Positions 34,684 to 44,690 of a stretch of DNA of 44,690 nucleotides are shown here, piece by piece. A program made the translations under genes and the position numbers. The notes under the pieces are model-generated. The model worked only from the letters and a program-made list of their open reading frames with translations, was not told where the DNA came from and did not search any database. Source of the stretch: Glomus cerebriforme (taxonomy: Eukaryota; Glomeromycota; Glomeromycetes; Glomerales; Glomeraceae). How positions within the stretch are numbered: the first letter of the stretch is position 1; each line of letters opens with the position of its first letter. The stretch lies in assembly GCA_003550305.1 (NCBI GenBank), contig QKYT01000664.1, forward strand, positions 19,012-63,701, written 5' to 3'.

Positions 34684-34825
34684 TTTTGAATGGATATAAT
34701 TATTGGAAGAGATTGCAATTGTAAATCAAATTATTATTGTCCGAAATTTGAAGATGATGCAAAGATTACTGTTCATTTAAATATGAATGAAAGAACTAAT
34801 CAAAGTATTCAGAAATATCAATTAT
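34684..34825 (+). pseudogene. SPRY-domain relic, opposite strand
   Basis: The plus strand reads DIIIGRDCNCKSNYYCPKFE followed by DDAKITVHLNMNERT in one frame. This is a near-perfect match to the SPRY region of the BTB genes (YCSTFEDGAKITVHINMNERTC). The next codons, CAFTVNG, are missing and KV-FRNI-like sequence follows. One base is lost near the FEW motif. Confidence 0.85.
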
Positions 34826-34837
34826 TTATTTAAAGCA

Positions 34838-34905
34838 AGCAGCAGCATTTACAACATTTCCATTATCCTCAATAATAGGTTTTGATCCACATGTCTAAAG
34901 CGAGA
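34838..34905 (-). pseudogene. SPRY N-terminal scrap
   Basis: The minus strand gives TCGSKPIIEDNGNVVNAA, matching ARGSRLIIEDNGKVVEST of the intact gene. It is next to an oppositely oriented SPRY relic, so an inversion or two separate insertions must be involved. Confidence 0.75.
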
Positions 34906-37900
34906 TATAATGTTATTATTACATATTTTATTTTTATCTCAAATCTCAGACTTTTAAACAAATGTTCAAATGATAATAAAAAGTTATTATTCATCCATAA
35001 AGTAACTTGCAATATTTGATTTGTTTGGTTGACGAACTGCAGCCCGCAAAATTCGTTTGCCCGAAGATATATATTGTGGTTTCTTCATATTCGTTAGGTC
35101 AATTAACATGATGTGATGAAGAGATCTGTAATACTGAAGTTCATTAGATCCTGATTTTAATCAACATTGTAAAGAATCAGAATAATTTTTATTTCTCTAC
35201 TTTTTGCAAAATATAATAATAATATGATTGATTAAACGCTTGCGATTGCTGATACTTACTTATTCATGTAATTTTACAAACTATTGTTTCTTATTATTAT
35301 TTACATCAAATCGGAAAATAAATTTACGAAAAATATATAAGTTGAACAATATAAAATAGGTATTCTTTGATCAGTATACATTTCTTAATATGTATAACCT
35401 TTTACACGATTATTTTACTATAAAATCAATTTTTTTTAAGATAGCTTATTAAAGATAATAATGTGCTTTTATTTTTTGTTAATTATAAAACAGATGTAAG
35501 TAATCGAAAGAAATAAAATATGAATCTTTTTTTTTACTAAAATCCTTTATACAAATAAATCATGTTTAATCACTTATTATAATAATACATTCATTAATAC
35601 TTTAACAATAACAAGAAATATTTGATATATTGGATATATTGGAAATAATTAAAACTTTACTTGATTTAAATATAAAAATCTAAATTTTTATTATAAAATT
35701 TATATAATAAGTAACAATAATATATCAATCTGCACAAAATGCAATAAATCCAGATAATTAAATAATACTCTAAAAATTTTACATTAAAACTATACAGAAT
35801 TTCTGATATCAAGTGTCAATGATAGATTTTTTTTTATTTCAATAAATTTCGGACTATCATTAGTAAATGGCCTCTTTGATATAAAGTTATTTTTCTCTAT
35901 TCCATAAATATATCAAATCTTTTTAAATTTATTGTAAATTTTTACTATTTCATAGTAAATATATTCACTAGCCAGAGAAAAAAAAATGTTAAAAATTTTG
36001 CAAAAAAATGTGGTATATAAAAATTAGCAGTTAAATTAATATTTAATTTGAAAGTACATAATAATTCTAAATATTTTATAAATATAAAAGATTATTACTG
36101 TATATACAATAAATAAAGAAATAATTATATATTAAATTAAATATCGAAAAACATTAATCTAATTATAAACCAATTACAGAAAAAGGAATTTATATATAAG
36201 AATATTATAAAGAATTTAATATTCATATTTTGCTTTCTTTAAGGTAAAATTAAAATTTTTATTGGGTCAAAATATAAAATTAACTCAAAATCTTGTTTCT
36301 AGTTACAAATAATAATCACAATTTAAACCAATAAGAACTAATCTTACACAAAAGAGCAAATATCAATTAGTATGCCTATAATTAAATAAATTTAATAATG
36401 TCATTAGTTATAATACTTTTGATACTTTTAAAACTAAGAATTGTACTATTTAAAGAAATACTCAAAATAATTGAAAGCAAAAAGTGATAAGATTCTGAAC
36501 ATAAAAACAGAATATCATTGTATTTTTAAAACAACAGCTTGAGAATATATATTATATTAAAAAAATTTTTTAAGTGTAATTTTGTATATTATATTAATAT
36601 TGTATTTTAACATTCCAAATAATCAAATAATCTATAATTAAGTTTGCCAGTTTTCAAATACAGCCACATTGCGAGATATTGTCACATTTGAAAATGTTGC
36701 GCCAGCAAAAAATGACAAAGAGCAAAAAACTAGAATGTTAGACCCACTCCGCATATCAGAATATAACTATCAAAGGTAGCATGTGGTTAATATTATTTAC
36801 CGAAGGAGAGGAGGATCTTAAGATTAAATCTTAGTAAAAAGCTAAAAAGAATCACTAGATAATAGTAACATAAAATTGTTTTATAAATTTATAGTAAATA
36901 GTAAACTAATAATAATATCTATATAAAAAATAAATAAATAATAATTTTTTGATTTATTTTTTATATTGAGTAAACAATATCAAATAAAATAGCAGTTCCT
37001 TAAAATCTAATTCAAATATGATTAGTTAATTAGTATTATTAAATTCAAATTTATTTAAATTATTATTATCTAAAAAAATATAATAATATTTTTATTATTT
37101 ATAAATTACATCTATTATGATCTATTATGTAGAATATTATATAGAAGTAGAATTATTAGTTGAATTCTTTATCATCCAAATATATACAATCAATTGAAAT
37201 TCTTAACGATTTTTAGCAAAGAATGTAAATATAACATTATTAGCAAGAAATAATTAAGTTTTTAATTACTAAATTGTTATAAAATCAATTATATTTTAAT
37301 TATTAGAAAATCTGATTAAAAGATTATAAAAGATCGATTAAGAAATTATAAAAGGGATTGATCAAAAAAAATATATATTATAATATTTTATTTATAATAT
37401 TTTATTTTTTACATTTAGTTATTTTAACTAAAAGTTGTAAAGCATATTCACATTTTTATGACAAGTCTTCTTATAATAATATTAATATATAAAATCAAAG
37501 ACTAGATATTTTGCCTCTATCTCTAGTTCTTCATCTGAATAATCCTCAAATTCATCTTGTTCATATAATATACAATTCTCTTAAATTTTCCTCTTCATAT
37601 TCACTATCATCCTCTTCTTTTTCTTCATTATTTATCTTTATATCTTTTTCTTGTGTGTCTAAATGCTAAATAAATATATTAATAATTATTTTTATTTTTT
37701 TTTTTAAAAAATAAAATCTATTTAATAAAATTCAGAAGACAAATTAAAATATACTATAATTCTAATCATTTGCTTATTTATCCATTCTGAAGAGAAAAGC
37801 CAAATTTTAAAAAAAATGCAACAAAAATAATAATAATTAAANAAAAAAAAATTTTATAATATTTTATTAATAATCAAAACAAAAAATTAGTATTTATTGT

Positions 37901-38832
37901 ATTGTTTTAATTTTTAAGTTAAAAATCAAAATCTGATTTTTTTTAATGAATAATTATTATAATTATTATTTCATTTATTGAACCATTATTTATAAAAAGG
38001 TGATTATGAGTATAAATCAAATTATAGAGTGAGTTATAAGTTACAAGTTATAAATATAAGCTGTAAAAATATAAGAAAAGCTTAATCTATATTTAAAAAA
38101 TTGATTTAACCATAAAGATAAATTAACCTTTTATTAGTATAATTACTTAAAAAATTTAAGCTATTATAAAATTTTAAAAACAATATACAAGCCATTTGGC
38201 AATCTTTTTTATATTAAGCAATCAACTTTAAATAGTTCTGAAATTACTTAATATAATATTATAATTAAGAGCTTATAAAATTTTGAAATTTTTGACAATT
38301 AAAATATTAATATTCTGATACTATAAAAACTATAATTAGTAATTTCTTTATTGATCAGTTGGATAATTTAATTGAATAATTGGTAAAGATATCTTTGATT
38401 TTTCTGATTAATCTTTTCTCTTACATTATTTTCTATTCTAAAATTTAAATAAAAATATAATAAAGTAATACTTATTTTCATAATATACCTGATAGAAGTA
38501 GAGTTAAATTTTAGAAAAGCATTGTGAAAAGGATTTGGCAGCATTTCAATAAAATTATACAGTTCAACAGTATAAAAACATAGTCAAAACTTTAGTATTA
38601 GTAAATAATAATGAAATTAATATATTTTATATTTTAAAATTTTTTTGATTGGTAAAATAATGTTCTTTAAGTAAGATAATCATGAGATATTATAGGCTGT
38701 TTCACATAAGATTCTGGAATAGATCCAATAATTATAAGATTTCTTTAATTATTAAACTTAATTAATATTTACTTCTAAATATAAAATATTATTAGCTCAA
38801 TATTAATTTTTTTATTTTATAATTGTATTATA
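34906..38832. other. A+T-rich gene desert
   Basis: Almost 4 kb with A+T visibly higher than elsewhere, dense in stops and in simple A/T tracts. The only coding-like item is the acidic fragment at 37482-37665. There is one undetermined base (n) at 37842, inside an A run. No TIRs or tandem arrays were found by eye. Confidence 0.6.
37482..37665 (-). pseudogene. acidic coding fragment, frameshifted
   Basis: After a possible TTTAG acceptor the minus strand encodes HLDTQEKDIKINNEEKEEDD and SEYEEENLREL. A frame change follows, then LYEQDEFEDYSDEELEIEAK and YLVFDFIY before TAA. The strongly acidic pattern is coding-like in a desert of A/T sequence. It could be the last exon of a decayed gene. Family not recognised. 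Confidence 0.4.
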
Positions 38833-39303
38833 TTTCACGGTGCGTATTCTCCTAATGGTAATATACTTAGGGTAGAAAATGATGATCGTACACTATATAG
38901 ACAAATTGCAGAAAAAAAGGATGTGTGGTGCATCATTGATAGTGTAATGCCCAAAATTTAATCATGATTTAATATAATATTGTACTTTTAACATTTTTAA
39001 TAAGTGAATGAAGAATGTTCAAATGACAAAATCTTTGAAGAGTTTTGGAATAAGCAAGTTGGGCGTACATGGACAAAAATAATTGAGGATTGCAATCACT
39101 TTTGTGTTCATCGACGAGATACAAATTATTTATAGTGCCCAACGCTTTTGGGGCAACATAAAAACACTTATGTCAAGCGAATGATCAAAAATATTCATGT
39201 TCTTCTTATCGGTATGTACGATCCAACACTTGGGATAGAAGAATCAACACCCGTGAAATTTGATGATTTTAATTCCTTTAGTTTAAAAGATAAATTTAAT
39301 TAA
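38833..39303 (+). pseudogene. unrecognised broken coding region
   Basis: Two plus-strand stretches look coding. At 38833-38961 the frame reads FHGAYSPNGNILRVENDDRT and later KKDVWCIIDSVMPKI before a stop. At 39004-39303 a 99-codon frame reads EEFWNKQVGRTWTKIIEDCN, HFCVHRRDTNYL, an in-frame TAG at 39133-39135, then CPTLLGQHKNTYVKRMIKNI and HVLLIGMYDPTLGIEE. Codon content here is more G/C-rich than the surrounding desert. The 42 bases between the parts could be an intron, but the donor is not canonical. I do not recognise the family; it may be a relic of a multicopy secreted or transposon-encoded protein. Confidence 0.45.
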
Positions 39304-40272
39304 TACTTTTAATAGTATAAATATACAAAGCTCAAGCTAGAATTTATTATAGCTTAGCTTGGCTCACTTAGCTTAAGCTATAACCTATTATAATTCAATT
39401 TGAATAAACTAAATCATCATAGTTTTTAATTCAACTCATTATATTTATAAATGCTTACAATAAATTGATAAGATTCTCTATATAGAATGTTTGTGTTTTT
39501 CATATATTTTTCAGATATTTTCTGTACCAATTCCGTACATTTTGTATAAATCTTGTTTTTGTATTTGAGTTTTTGTGGTTTCTTGTCCAGAAATTGTACG
39601 GAATATGCATGGAAAATACCCAAAAATTATATGGAAAATATAAACATACTATATGGAAAATTTTATCAATTTGAAATCCAATAAATAAATAATGAAAATT
39701 CTTTCATAAAATTTTAATTTATTAAAAAATTGCAGTAAATAAATAAAATATAAATTTATTATTTTAACTTTGAAGATAAAAATAGAAGTAACTATTAAAA
39801 AACAAGTTTTTAATAAATATGTAATTAATAAACTTCAATGATTATAATAATGCAGGTTAAGAATGCTATTTAAGAAAATATAACCTTTGAACGAACTTAA
39901 AACAAGCACAAAATAAATCAAAACATAATATATATTTAGTAAGTAGTCAAACAAAATATGGTAACTTAAAACTGAAGTCCCAAAGAGAAATAAAACTTGT
40001 TACAGCAAAAAAGCAATAATAAGTGAAAATACAGAAGTGTTATCAAAACATTTCTGGCCATCAAAAGATTCCAATAATAAGGTAGAGAAGAATCTTATAT
40101 ATTGTCATATTGAAAATTGATATTTACTATGATGAGTAAACAAATTATTTTCAATTCTGCTAAGCAAATTTTAAAATAAATAGGATTATATTAAATAAAT
40201 CAATTCTTAATATAAAATTAAAGTTAGAATTTTAGGATTAGAAAATATAAACGACTCAAAAATTATGAAAGT
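39304..40272. other. intergenic region with inverted TTCCGTACA motif
   Basis: AATTCCGTACATTTTGT near 39528 and AATTGTACGGAATATG near 39592 form an inverted pair. ATATGGAAAAT is repeated at about 39628 and 39650. These could be parts of a worn repeat. No gene is seen; a 65-codon frame on the minus strand here is Lys-rich and unrecognised. Confidence 0.35.
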
Positions 40273-41754
40273 TTATTTTTTAATTACTTGAAATACTTCA
40301 TAATCTTCTACTGTAAAATTTTCTGGAATTCCTATATCAGGATAATAATTACCATGAATACTATATTCCCAATTATTAGTATTAGGACAGTATAAATTAC
40401 CCATACGTGGTCCAAAATTATTAAAACAACAAACAGCATAACATGCATCATTAACATGACCTAATTTGGCAGTAGAAAGATTTTTTCCATCTGTAAAATT
40501 AAATAAAAAACTATCTGCAGTATTTTTCCAACCACAATTTCCACCCCAATCAAGTGGATTGTACCCTCCAATTAATTGTGTTGTACCTTGAATTTTTGCT
40601 ACCCAAACAGTAGCTCCTTTATAATCACAACTTTTATGAAAGGAATTAATATTAAATCCATCCTGACTTGCACGATATAATAACTTAAAATCATAAGGAG
40701 TATTTTTTATATTATAGTGTAAAGAATCTTTTTTATCAATCCATGAAGCAAAAAGAAGATGATGATTTGATTCAATTAAGGTTGAATCGGCTTTTAAACA
40801 TAGTTTTCTTGACGGTGCCACATTAGCTTTAGGTTCCATATTAGGAACTATATGAAACTCCAAAAGGTCATGAATTAAATCTTGTGGTAAGATGTCCTTA
40901 TAACAATAAACCTTGTAAAAGAAATCTGTAGGTTCAATATCATAAAATCTAACCAAAGGAATAAATCTGCGCAATGTACTCTCAATCTTTATAATATCTT
41001 CTTTGTTCCATTTTGTTGGATCATTCTTTATATTTTGTTGAGCAAAACACCATTTCAATAAAATCTCCCAAATTTCAATTTCATCCACATTCAAATCATT
41101 TCTTTTTAATAATAATTCCAATAAAGGAGCTTTTAAATTAATAAAATTATCAGAATTAAATAAAATTTTAGGATCTTCACGAATAATTTCAAGACAAAAA
41201 TTCCATAAATCCATAAATGTTTCATGTTGATAAACAGTTTCAAGAATATCGGTTGGATTTTGATGTAAAAATTCAGTTTTATGATCAATCAAAAATCCTT
41301 GAACATGAGAAATCAATTGTTGAATATTAAGTTCATCAACTGCTATCAACAACTTTAATACATCAGGACCTTGTAAATTCTTCAATTCAATATTTCCACA
41401 ATAAATATACCTAACATGATAAAATAATTATTAGTTATATTTGTTTTTTATTCTTTTAAATAAATAAAAAGATATCATTTTAATTTTAATCATATGTTAC
41501 CTAAGAATGATGTTAAATATTTGTGGTGAAATATTCGGTTTCCTGAGAATAAATTTTCCATCCTTTTTTTCAGCCCATTCATTAGAAAATGCAGAACGAA
41601 AATATTGAGACCTGATACATAAAATATTTGAATGAGCATGAATTTCTTTAATATTTGGTTCTTCTCCTGCATAAATAATAACATCATATCCTAATTCTGT
41701 TTCAAAAAGTTTTTCGTAATCACTAGATAATTCTGTCCAAAATTTTGAAGACAT
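40273..41754 (-). CDS. BTB-BACK-TLDc protein
   Basis: Two exons, 41754-41501 and 41410-40273, joined in phase 2 across a 90-bp intron (donor GTAACA, acceptor TTAG); total 1392 bases, 463 aa. It starts MSSKFWTELSSDYEKLFETE. The BTB domain is at about residues 20-120 (YDVIIYAGEEPNIKEIHAHS, FRSAFSNEWAEK, and YIYCGNIEL across the splice). BACK follows (WNFCLEIIREDPKILFNSDN, WEILLKWCFAQQ). TLDc covers about 275-460 (LLYRASQDGFNINSFHKSCD, TVWVAKIQGTTQLIGGYNPL, NNWEYSIHGNYYPDIG). The BTB-BACK-TLDc combination is strongly expanded in arbuscular mycorrhizal fungi. BTB suggests CUL3 adaptor function; TLDc domains are linked to oxidative-stress responses and V-ATPase interaction in other eukaryotes. It is separate from the BTB-SPRY family in the rest of this window. 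Confidence 0.93.
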
Positions 41755-42035
41755 TGTTAATGTAAAATAATAAAATATTAAGGTTTGAGCTGAAACCTTA
41801 TATATATACAATTTTTTTGATGATCGGATGATCCTATACTTTATGTGGTGCACTTTTTAATTAAATTTGACAATCAAATCCATTTTTATTTTAAACCAAT
41901 GCACGGCGGCGGATGTTCCGCGAATATAATTTTTGACAAATCAAATCTAACACTAATTTAACCAAAAGCTTTAACAATTGGTAATATATTATTGTTCTAA
42001 GATTGGCAATAATTTTATTGGATTTTTTTTTTATA
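41755..42035. other. upstream region of the BTB-TLDc gene
   Basis: Promoter side of the gene. A small G/C patch GCACGGCGGCGGATG lies near 41902. No gene or clear element is seen. Confidence 0.4.
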
Positions 42036-42151
42036 TGTATCATTAGAAACTTGTTTGAAAAACTTCATGTTCCCAAAGTTGCAAGGGGCTTTTATTTTTA
42101 TCTAAAAGATATTGAAGAGCTTTAATAGATAATCGACCAAATTCAATGGTA
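42036..42151 (-). pseudogene. BACK-region relic cut by an inserted element
   Basis: The minus strand reads STIEFGRLSIKALQYLLDKN, then PLQLWEHEVF joined directly to KQVSNDT. The intact BTB genes read STIEFGRLSITALQYLLSCT and EVFRYSAILAAKQVSDDAYE, so RYSAILAA is deleted. On its upstream side (higher coordinates) the homology stops where the TIR element at 42158 begins, consistent with disruption by that insertion. Confidence 0.8.
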
Positions 42152-42157
42152 CTATTA

Positions 42158-42695
42158 CATCACTAAGTTTCCAAGAGGTCAGAGGTCCGATAACCAACAA
42201 TGGACAGAATGTCCACTGACTATCCATTGTCAGACCCTCCGTAGGTTGGACGTTAATAATGGACGTCCACAGACCGTTAGTTATACGTGATACTGACGGA
42301 AAATTTTATTTGATAATATATTTAATAAAAAATTCGTTTTTTTTTTTTTGTTTATATAAGGAATCGAACTGAATATGTCTTTAATAATATATCACACAAT
42401 TATCTCACGCCCCAACAACTAGACTATTTGATTTTTTTTTTAATTATATACTAAATAATTTTATTTATCCAATAAAAATTAAAAAATATATAATTTTTTT
42501 AAAAAAAGATCTACAAATTACCTGTTATAAAACGAAATCGTCCAATTACTGTTTATAAGCATGATAAACGTACCGTCCAATGAATGTGCTTGTGTAATTG
42601 AACACTTTAAACGTCAAATTTACGTTGAATTCTTAACGTAAATTTTACATTTTTGAGCAGCGATTGTTATCGGACCTCTTGAAAATTTAGTGACG
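42158..42695. mobile_element. non-autonomous TIR DNA transposon (MITE-like), 538 bp
   Basis: The left end reads CATCACTAAGTTTCCAAGAG, then GTCAGAGGTCCGATAAC. The reverse complement of the right end reads CGTCACTAAATTTTCAAGAG then GTCCGATAAC. The arms match over about 30 bp apart from a 7-base AGAGGTC duplication on the left. CTATTA flanks both ends (42152-42157 and 42696-42701), a likely target-site duplication or part of one. No transposase is encoded, so it must be mobilised in trans, or be dead. Subterminal AATGGAC/GTCCA repeats are present near the left end. The superfamily is not determined. It contains the tRNA-like segment at 42353-42430. Confidence 0.82.
42353..42430 (-). ncRNA. tRNA-like segment (Pol III A/B-box pair)
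   Basis: On the minus strand TAGTCTAGTTGTTGG fits an A box, and about 45 bases later AGTTCGATTCC fits a B box closely. GGGGCGTGAGATAAT follows the A box, as in a D-arm/anticodon-arm region. The acceptor arms do not pair well, and the spacing is nearer to a long-variable-arm tRNA. I read it as a tRNA-derived relic rather than a working tRNA gene. Confidence 0.4.
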
Positions 42696-42986
42696 CTATT
42701 ATCTAACTTGAGTGATAATTATTATAAATGAAAATACGATACGATTTTATAAAAACTTTCGAGTGTAAAATAGAACATGATAGTTCTATGTAAAAATGAT
42801 ATATGTGCACTATGCAGGATTCACGATGTACTGTATATATTTTTAATAAAAATTTATTAAAATATCGACGCTAACGCTTTGACGCGGCGTTCTGTAGTGG
42901 TCAAAAAGAATAAAAGAATAAACTAAATTAAAAAATTATAAACAATCTAAAAAATCCTAATAAAATCCTAATTTTAAAAGTGTGAG

Positions 42987-43053
42987 AGGAGGGCCATACA
43001 CAATATACTTCACTTGTTTTCTCGTGATAATTATATTGTATATGGCCCTTCCT
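42987..43053. repeat. long imperfect hairpin
   Basis: The left arm AGGAGGGCCATACACAATAT (42987-43006) pairs with the right arm ATATTGTATATGGCCCTTCC (43033-43052), allowing one or two mismatches and a bulge, with a loop of about 25 bases. It could be the core of a small fold-back element or a structured transcript. No T run follows that would suggest a terminator. Confidence 0.75.
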
Positions 43054-43414
43054 ACATACGGTAACTAATTTTGAATTCTATGTTGCTTAAATTTTAGCGA
43101 AACATAAAATTTATCCTTATCAGTTTAGCTAGTTAGTGTGTTTACATTTAAAAAAAAAATGATTTTATTATTTTATTAATGCTATCATACGAGTATCATA
43201 TGTCATAATTTCCGTTGCAAACATTACGTAGTATTTGTATAGTATATGTTATAAATCATACATGTTCTGGCTTCCGTGTTACTCTAAAGATTACAAAAAT
43301 TTTTCTCTTCTCTTTCCTTCTTTTCTTGCACACTAATGTTTACTGTAAGATTCTTTCTCAAATTCTCCTTTTCTTATTGAATGAATACTTTAATAAACGA
43401 AGATTTCCAACAAT

Positions 43415-43690
43415 TAACAATGTGATTTTGATTGTAATGATTTTATCTGAACTTTCTTGGTCGTACTTGAGTGCGTGTATGTGAATATATATTTGTTTTT
43501 ATTTGTTTGAATCTTCGACCTGTTATTTAATAGCTGCGAAGACGTTCTTTCAAGCTTCTGCAAAATTGAAATGCTGGAATAGTCGAATCCAGACAAATCC
43601 GGCCTTTTTTAGAATACCGTTCTGGTACACATTCTCATGACGGGCAAAAGCTGAGAATATTTTATTGTTTATGTACTCGAGCATAATTAC
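43415..43690 (-). pseudogene. possible broken coding fragment
   Basis: Two minus-strand frames look coding and could be joined by one frameshift: NKIFSAFARHENVYQNGILK and PDLSGFDYSSISILQKLERT followed by SSQLLNNRSK. The overlap lies near 43600. Base composition is richer in G/C than nearby DNA. Family not recognised; it may be part of a dispersed repeat. Confidence 0.3.
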
Positions 43691-43885
43691 AACTAAAAGA
43701 AAATAAAATAAACAAATAAAATAAAACACGGTCACAAATATACAGAATAACAAGAACATTAAAGAGTAAAACTACATTAATAAACAGAGTTAAATGTACA
43801 CTCTACTCTGGTAAAATGTCTATACTGGCGTTCTTTTAGTTAAATTGAATCCTTCGATTATAATTTAATTTGAGTTACAAACGGT

Positions 43886-43906
43886 GTTGACGACCTCGTC
43901 GTCAAC
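43886..43906. repeat. perfect 9-bp-arm hairpin
   Basis: GTTGACGAC, CTC, GTCGTCAAC: perfect 9-bp arms with a 3-base loop. Notable for its G/C content in A+T-rich DNA. Confidence 0.8.
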
Positions 43907-44690
43907 TTGGGTGTTGATATTAATGCTTATTAATATTTATGACAAAGAAATTGAGGAAATCTGATTGAATAAACAAAATTTCTACCATTGAATACTGTAT
44001 CAGCCTTCAGAACTAGTAGGTACAAATTGACCAAGTATGGTTCAACTTATGCGCATACGAGGCTACTTTTCTGGCTTTTGCACTAAATATGTCCACCAGT
44101 TCCAGATAAGCTCTTCGTTTCATCACAAATTATATTTAGTACATACTAGAGAATAAGATACGGATGACATACAGTCGAAACTTGCTCATTAATTTTGACA
44201 ATGCTTTACTTTACTATAATGCAATGAAACTAGGCTGGGATTATTAAATCATTGATATGTATTTTTATTATTTACTAACATTTTACTAAATTCGTGTGTT
44301 TCGAATGCAAATTCGATTTGTTTAATACAGATAATAAAAATATAGCATACAGAGCTTGGAAGTCGTTTTGATGTTTTTTTCTGAAATTACTAGTTAATCG
44401 CATCGTCCAAATATAAAATAAAGACAAAGAATCGCAAATATAATTTTTTATTTATTGAGTTAATTTAATAAATAAAATCTTATTTCTCATTTTAAATTTA
44501 TTCAGTACATAACTAATTCTTTTCTAATATAATACACAAATAGTTTTACTTGTCGTTACTTTCGTTTCTTTATACTGATGACAAATTAAAGAAGTATAAG
44601 TTACCAAAGAAACAGTTTTTGTAAAATAAAAACAATTTTACAAGTATTTTTTTATAATGTTTTATAATACTGTAAATACATCAAATTTAT

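Larger units (their letters stand above)
42696..44690. other. repeat-rich intergenic region
   Basis: Contains a hairpin at 42987-43053, a weak coding relic at 43415-43690 and a short perfect hairpin at 43886-43906. TACTGTA motifs are at about 42829, 43995 and 44671. No intact gene is recognised. Confidence 0.45.

Noticed and set aside
39480..39660. Transposon end suggested by TTCCGTACA/TGTACGGAA
   Set aside because: The paired motif is only nine bases, with no longer inverted arms or target-site duplication around it.
1..44690. CRISPR array, bacterial operon or phage features
   Set aside because: No regularly spaced direct repeats, no ribosome-binding-site patterns, and spliced genes throughout: the window is eukaryotic.

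Overview
The window looks like nuclear DNA of a filamentous fungus, most likely an arbuscular mycorrhizal fungus of the Rhizophagus/Glomeromycotina type. This is an inference, not a database match. The reasons are very high A+T with long homopolymer runs, short GT...AG introns ending in A/T-rich acceptors, and a gene set typical of those genomes: BTB-BACK-SPRY, BTB-BACK-TLDc, F-box and tyrosine-kinase-like (TKL) genes, surrounded by many decayed copies and short repeats.

Layout, left to right. 1-5 kb holds two plus-strand pseudogenes, a BTB-BACK-SPRY copy (937-2078) and an F-box copy (3213-4829). 5.0-6.0 kb is a minus-strand THEM6-like thioesterase gene whose frame is broken once. 6.2-7.9 kb is a block of clearly higher GC with a broken, unrecognised reading frame. 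8.75-15.07 kb carries two tandem 11-exon LtrA-family membrane-protein genes with identical intron positions. 15.6-17.1 kb is a two-exon O-fucosyltransferase-like type II membrane protein. 18.0-19.8 kb is a single-exon F-box protein. 21.8-25.7 kb has an intact BTB-BACK-SPRY gene beside a pseudogene and smaller relics. 28.7-30.9 kb is a five-exon TKL kinase with a duplicated N-terminal helical module. 32.6-34.0 kb is a second intact BTB-BACK-SPRY gene. 35-40 kb is an A+T-rich gene desert with two small broken coding fragments. 40.3-41.75 kb is a two-exon BTB-BACK-TLDc gene. 41.9-44.7 kb is repeat-rich and includes a 538-bp element with terminal inverted repeats and a tRNA-like internal segment.

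I rebuilt the exons of the spliced genes by hand from splice signals. For the two LtrA genes, the kinase, the fucosyltransferase and the TLDc gene, the summed exon lengths are exact multiples of three. All nine recognisable gene models (eight intact, one with a single break) are on the minus strand; everything coding-like on the plus strand is decayed.

Functionally the window mixes ubiquitin-ligase adaptors (BTB and F-box proteins), a signalling kinase, secretory-pathway enzymes and membrane proteins. There is no operon-like logic. The theme is tandem duplication followed by decay. The items I would look at first are the kinase with two MLKL/HeLo-like helical modules and the LtrA tandem pair.
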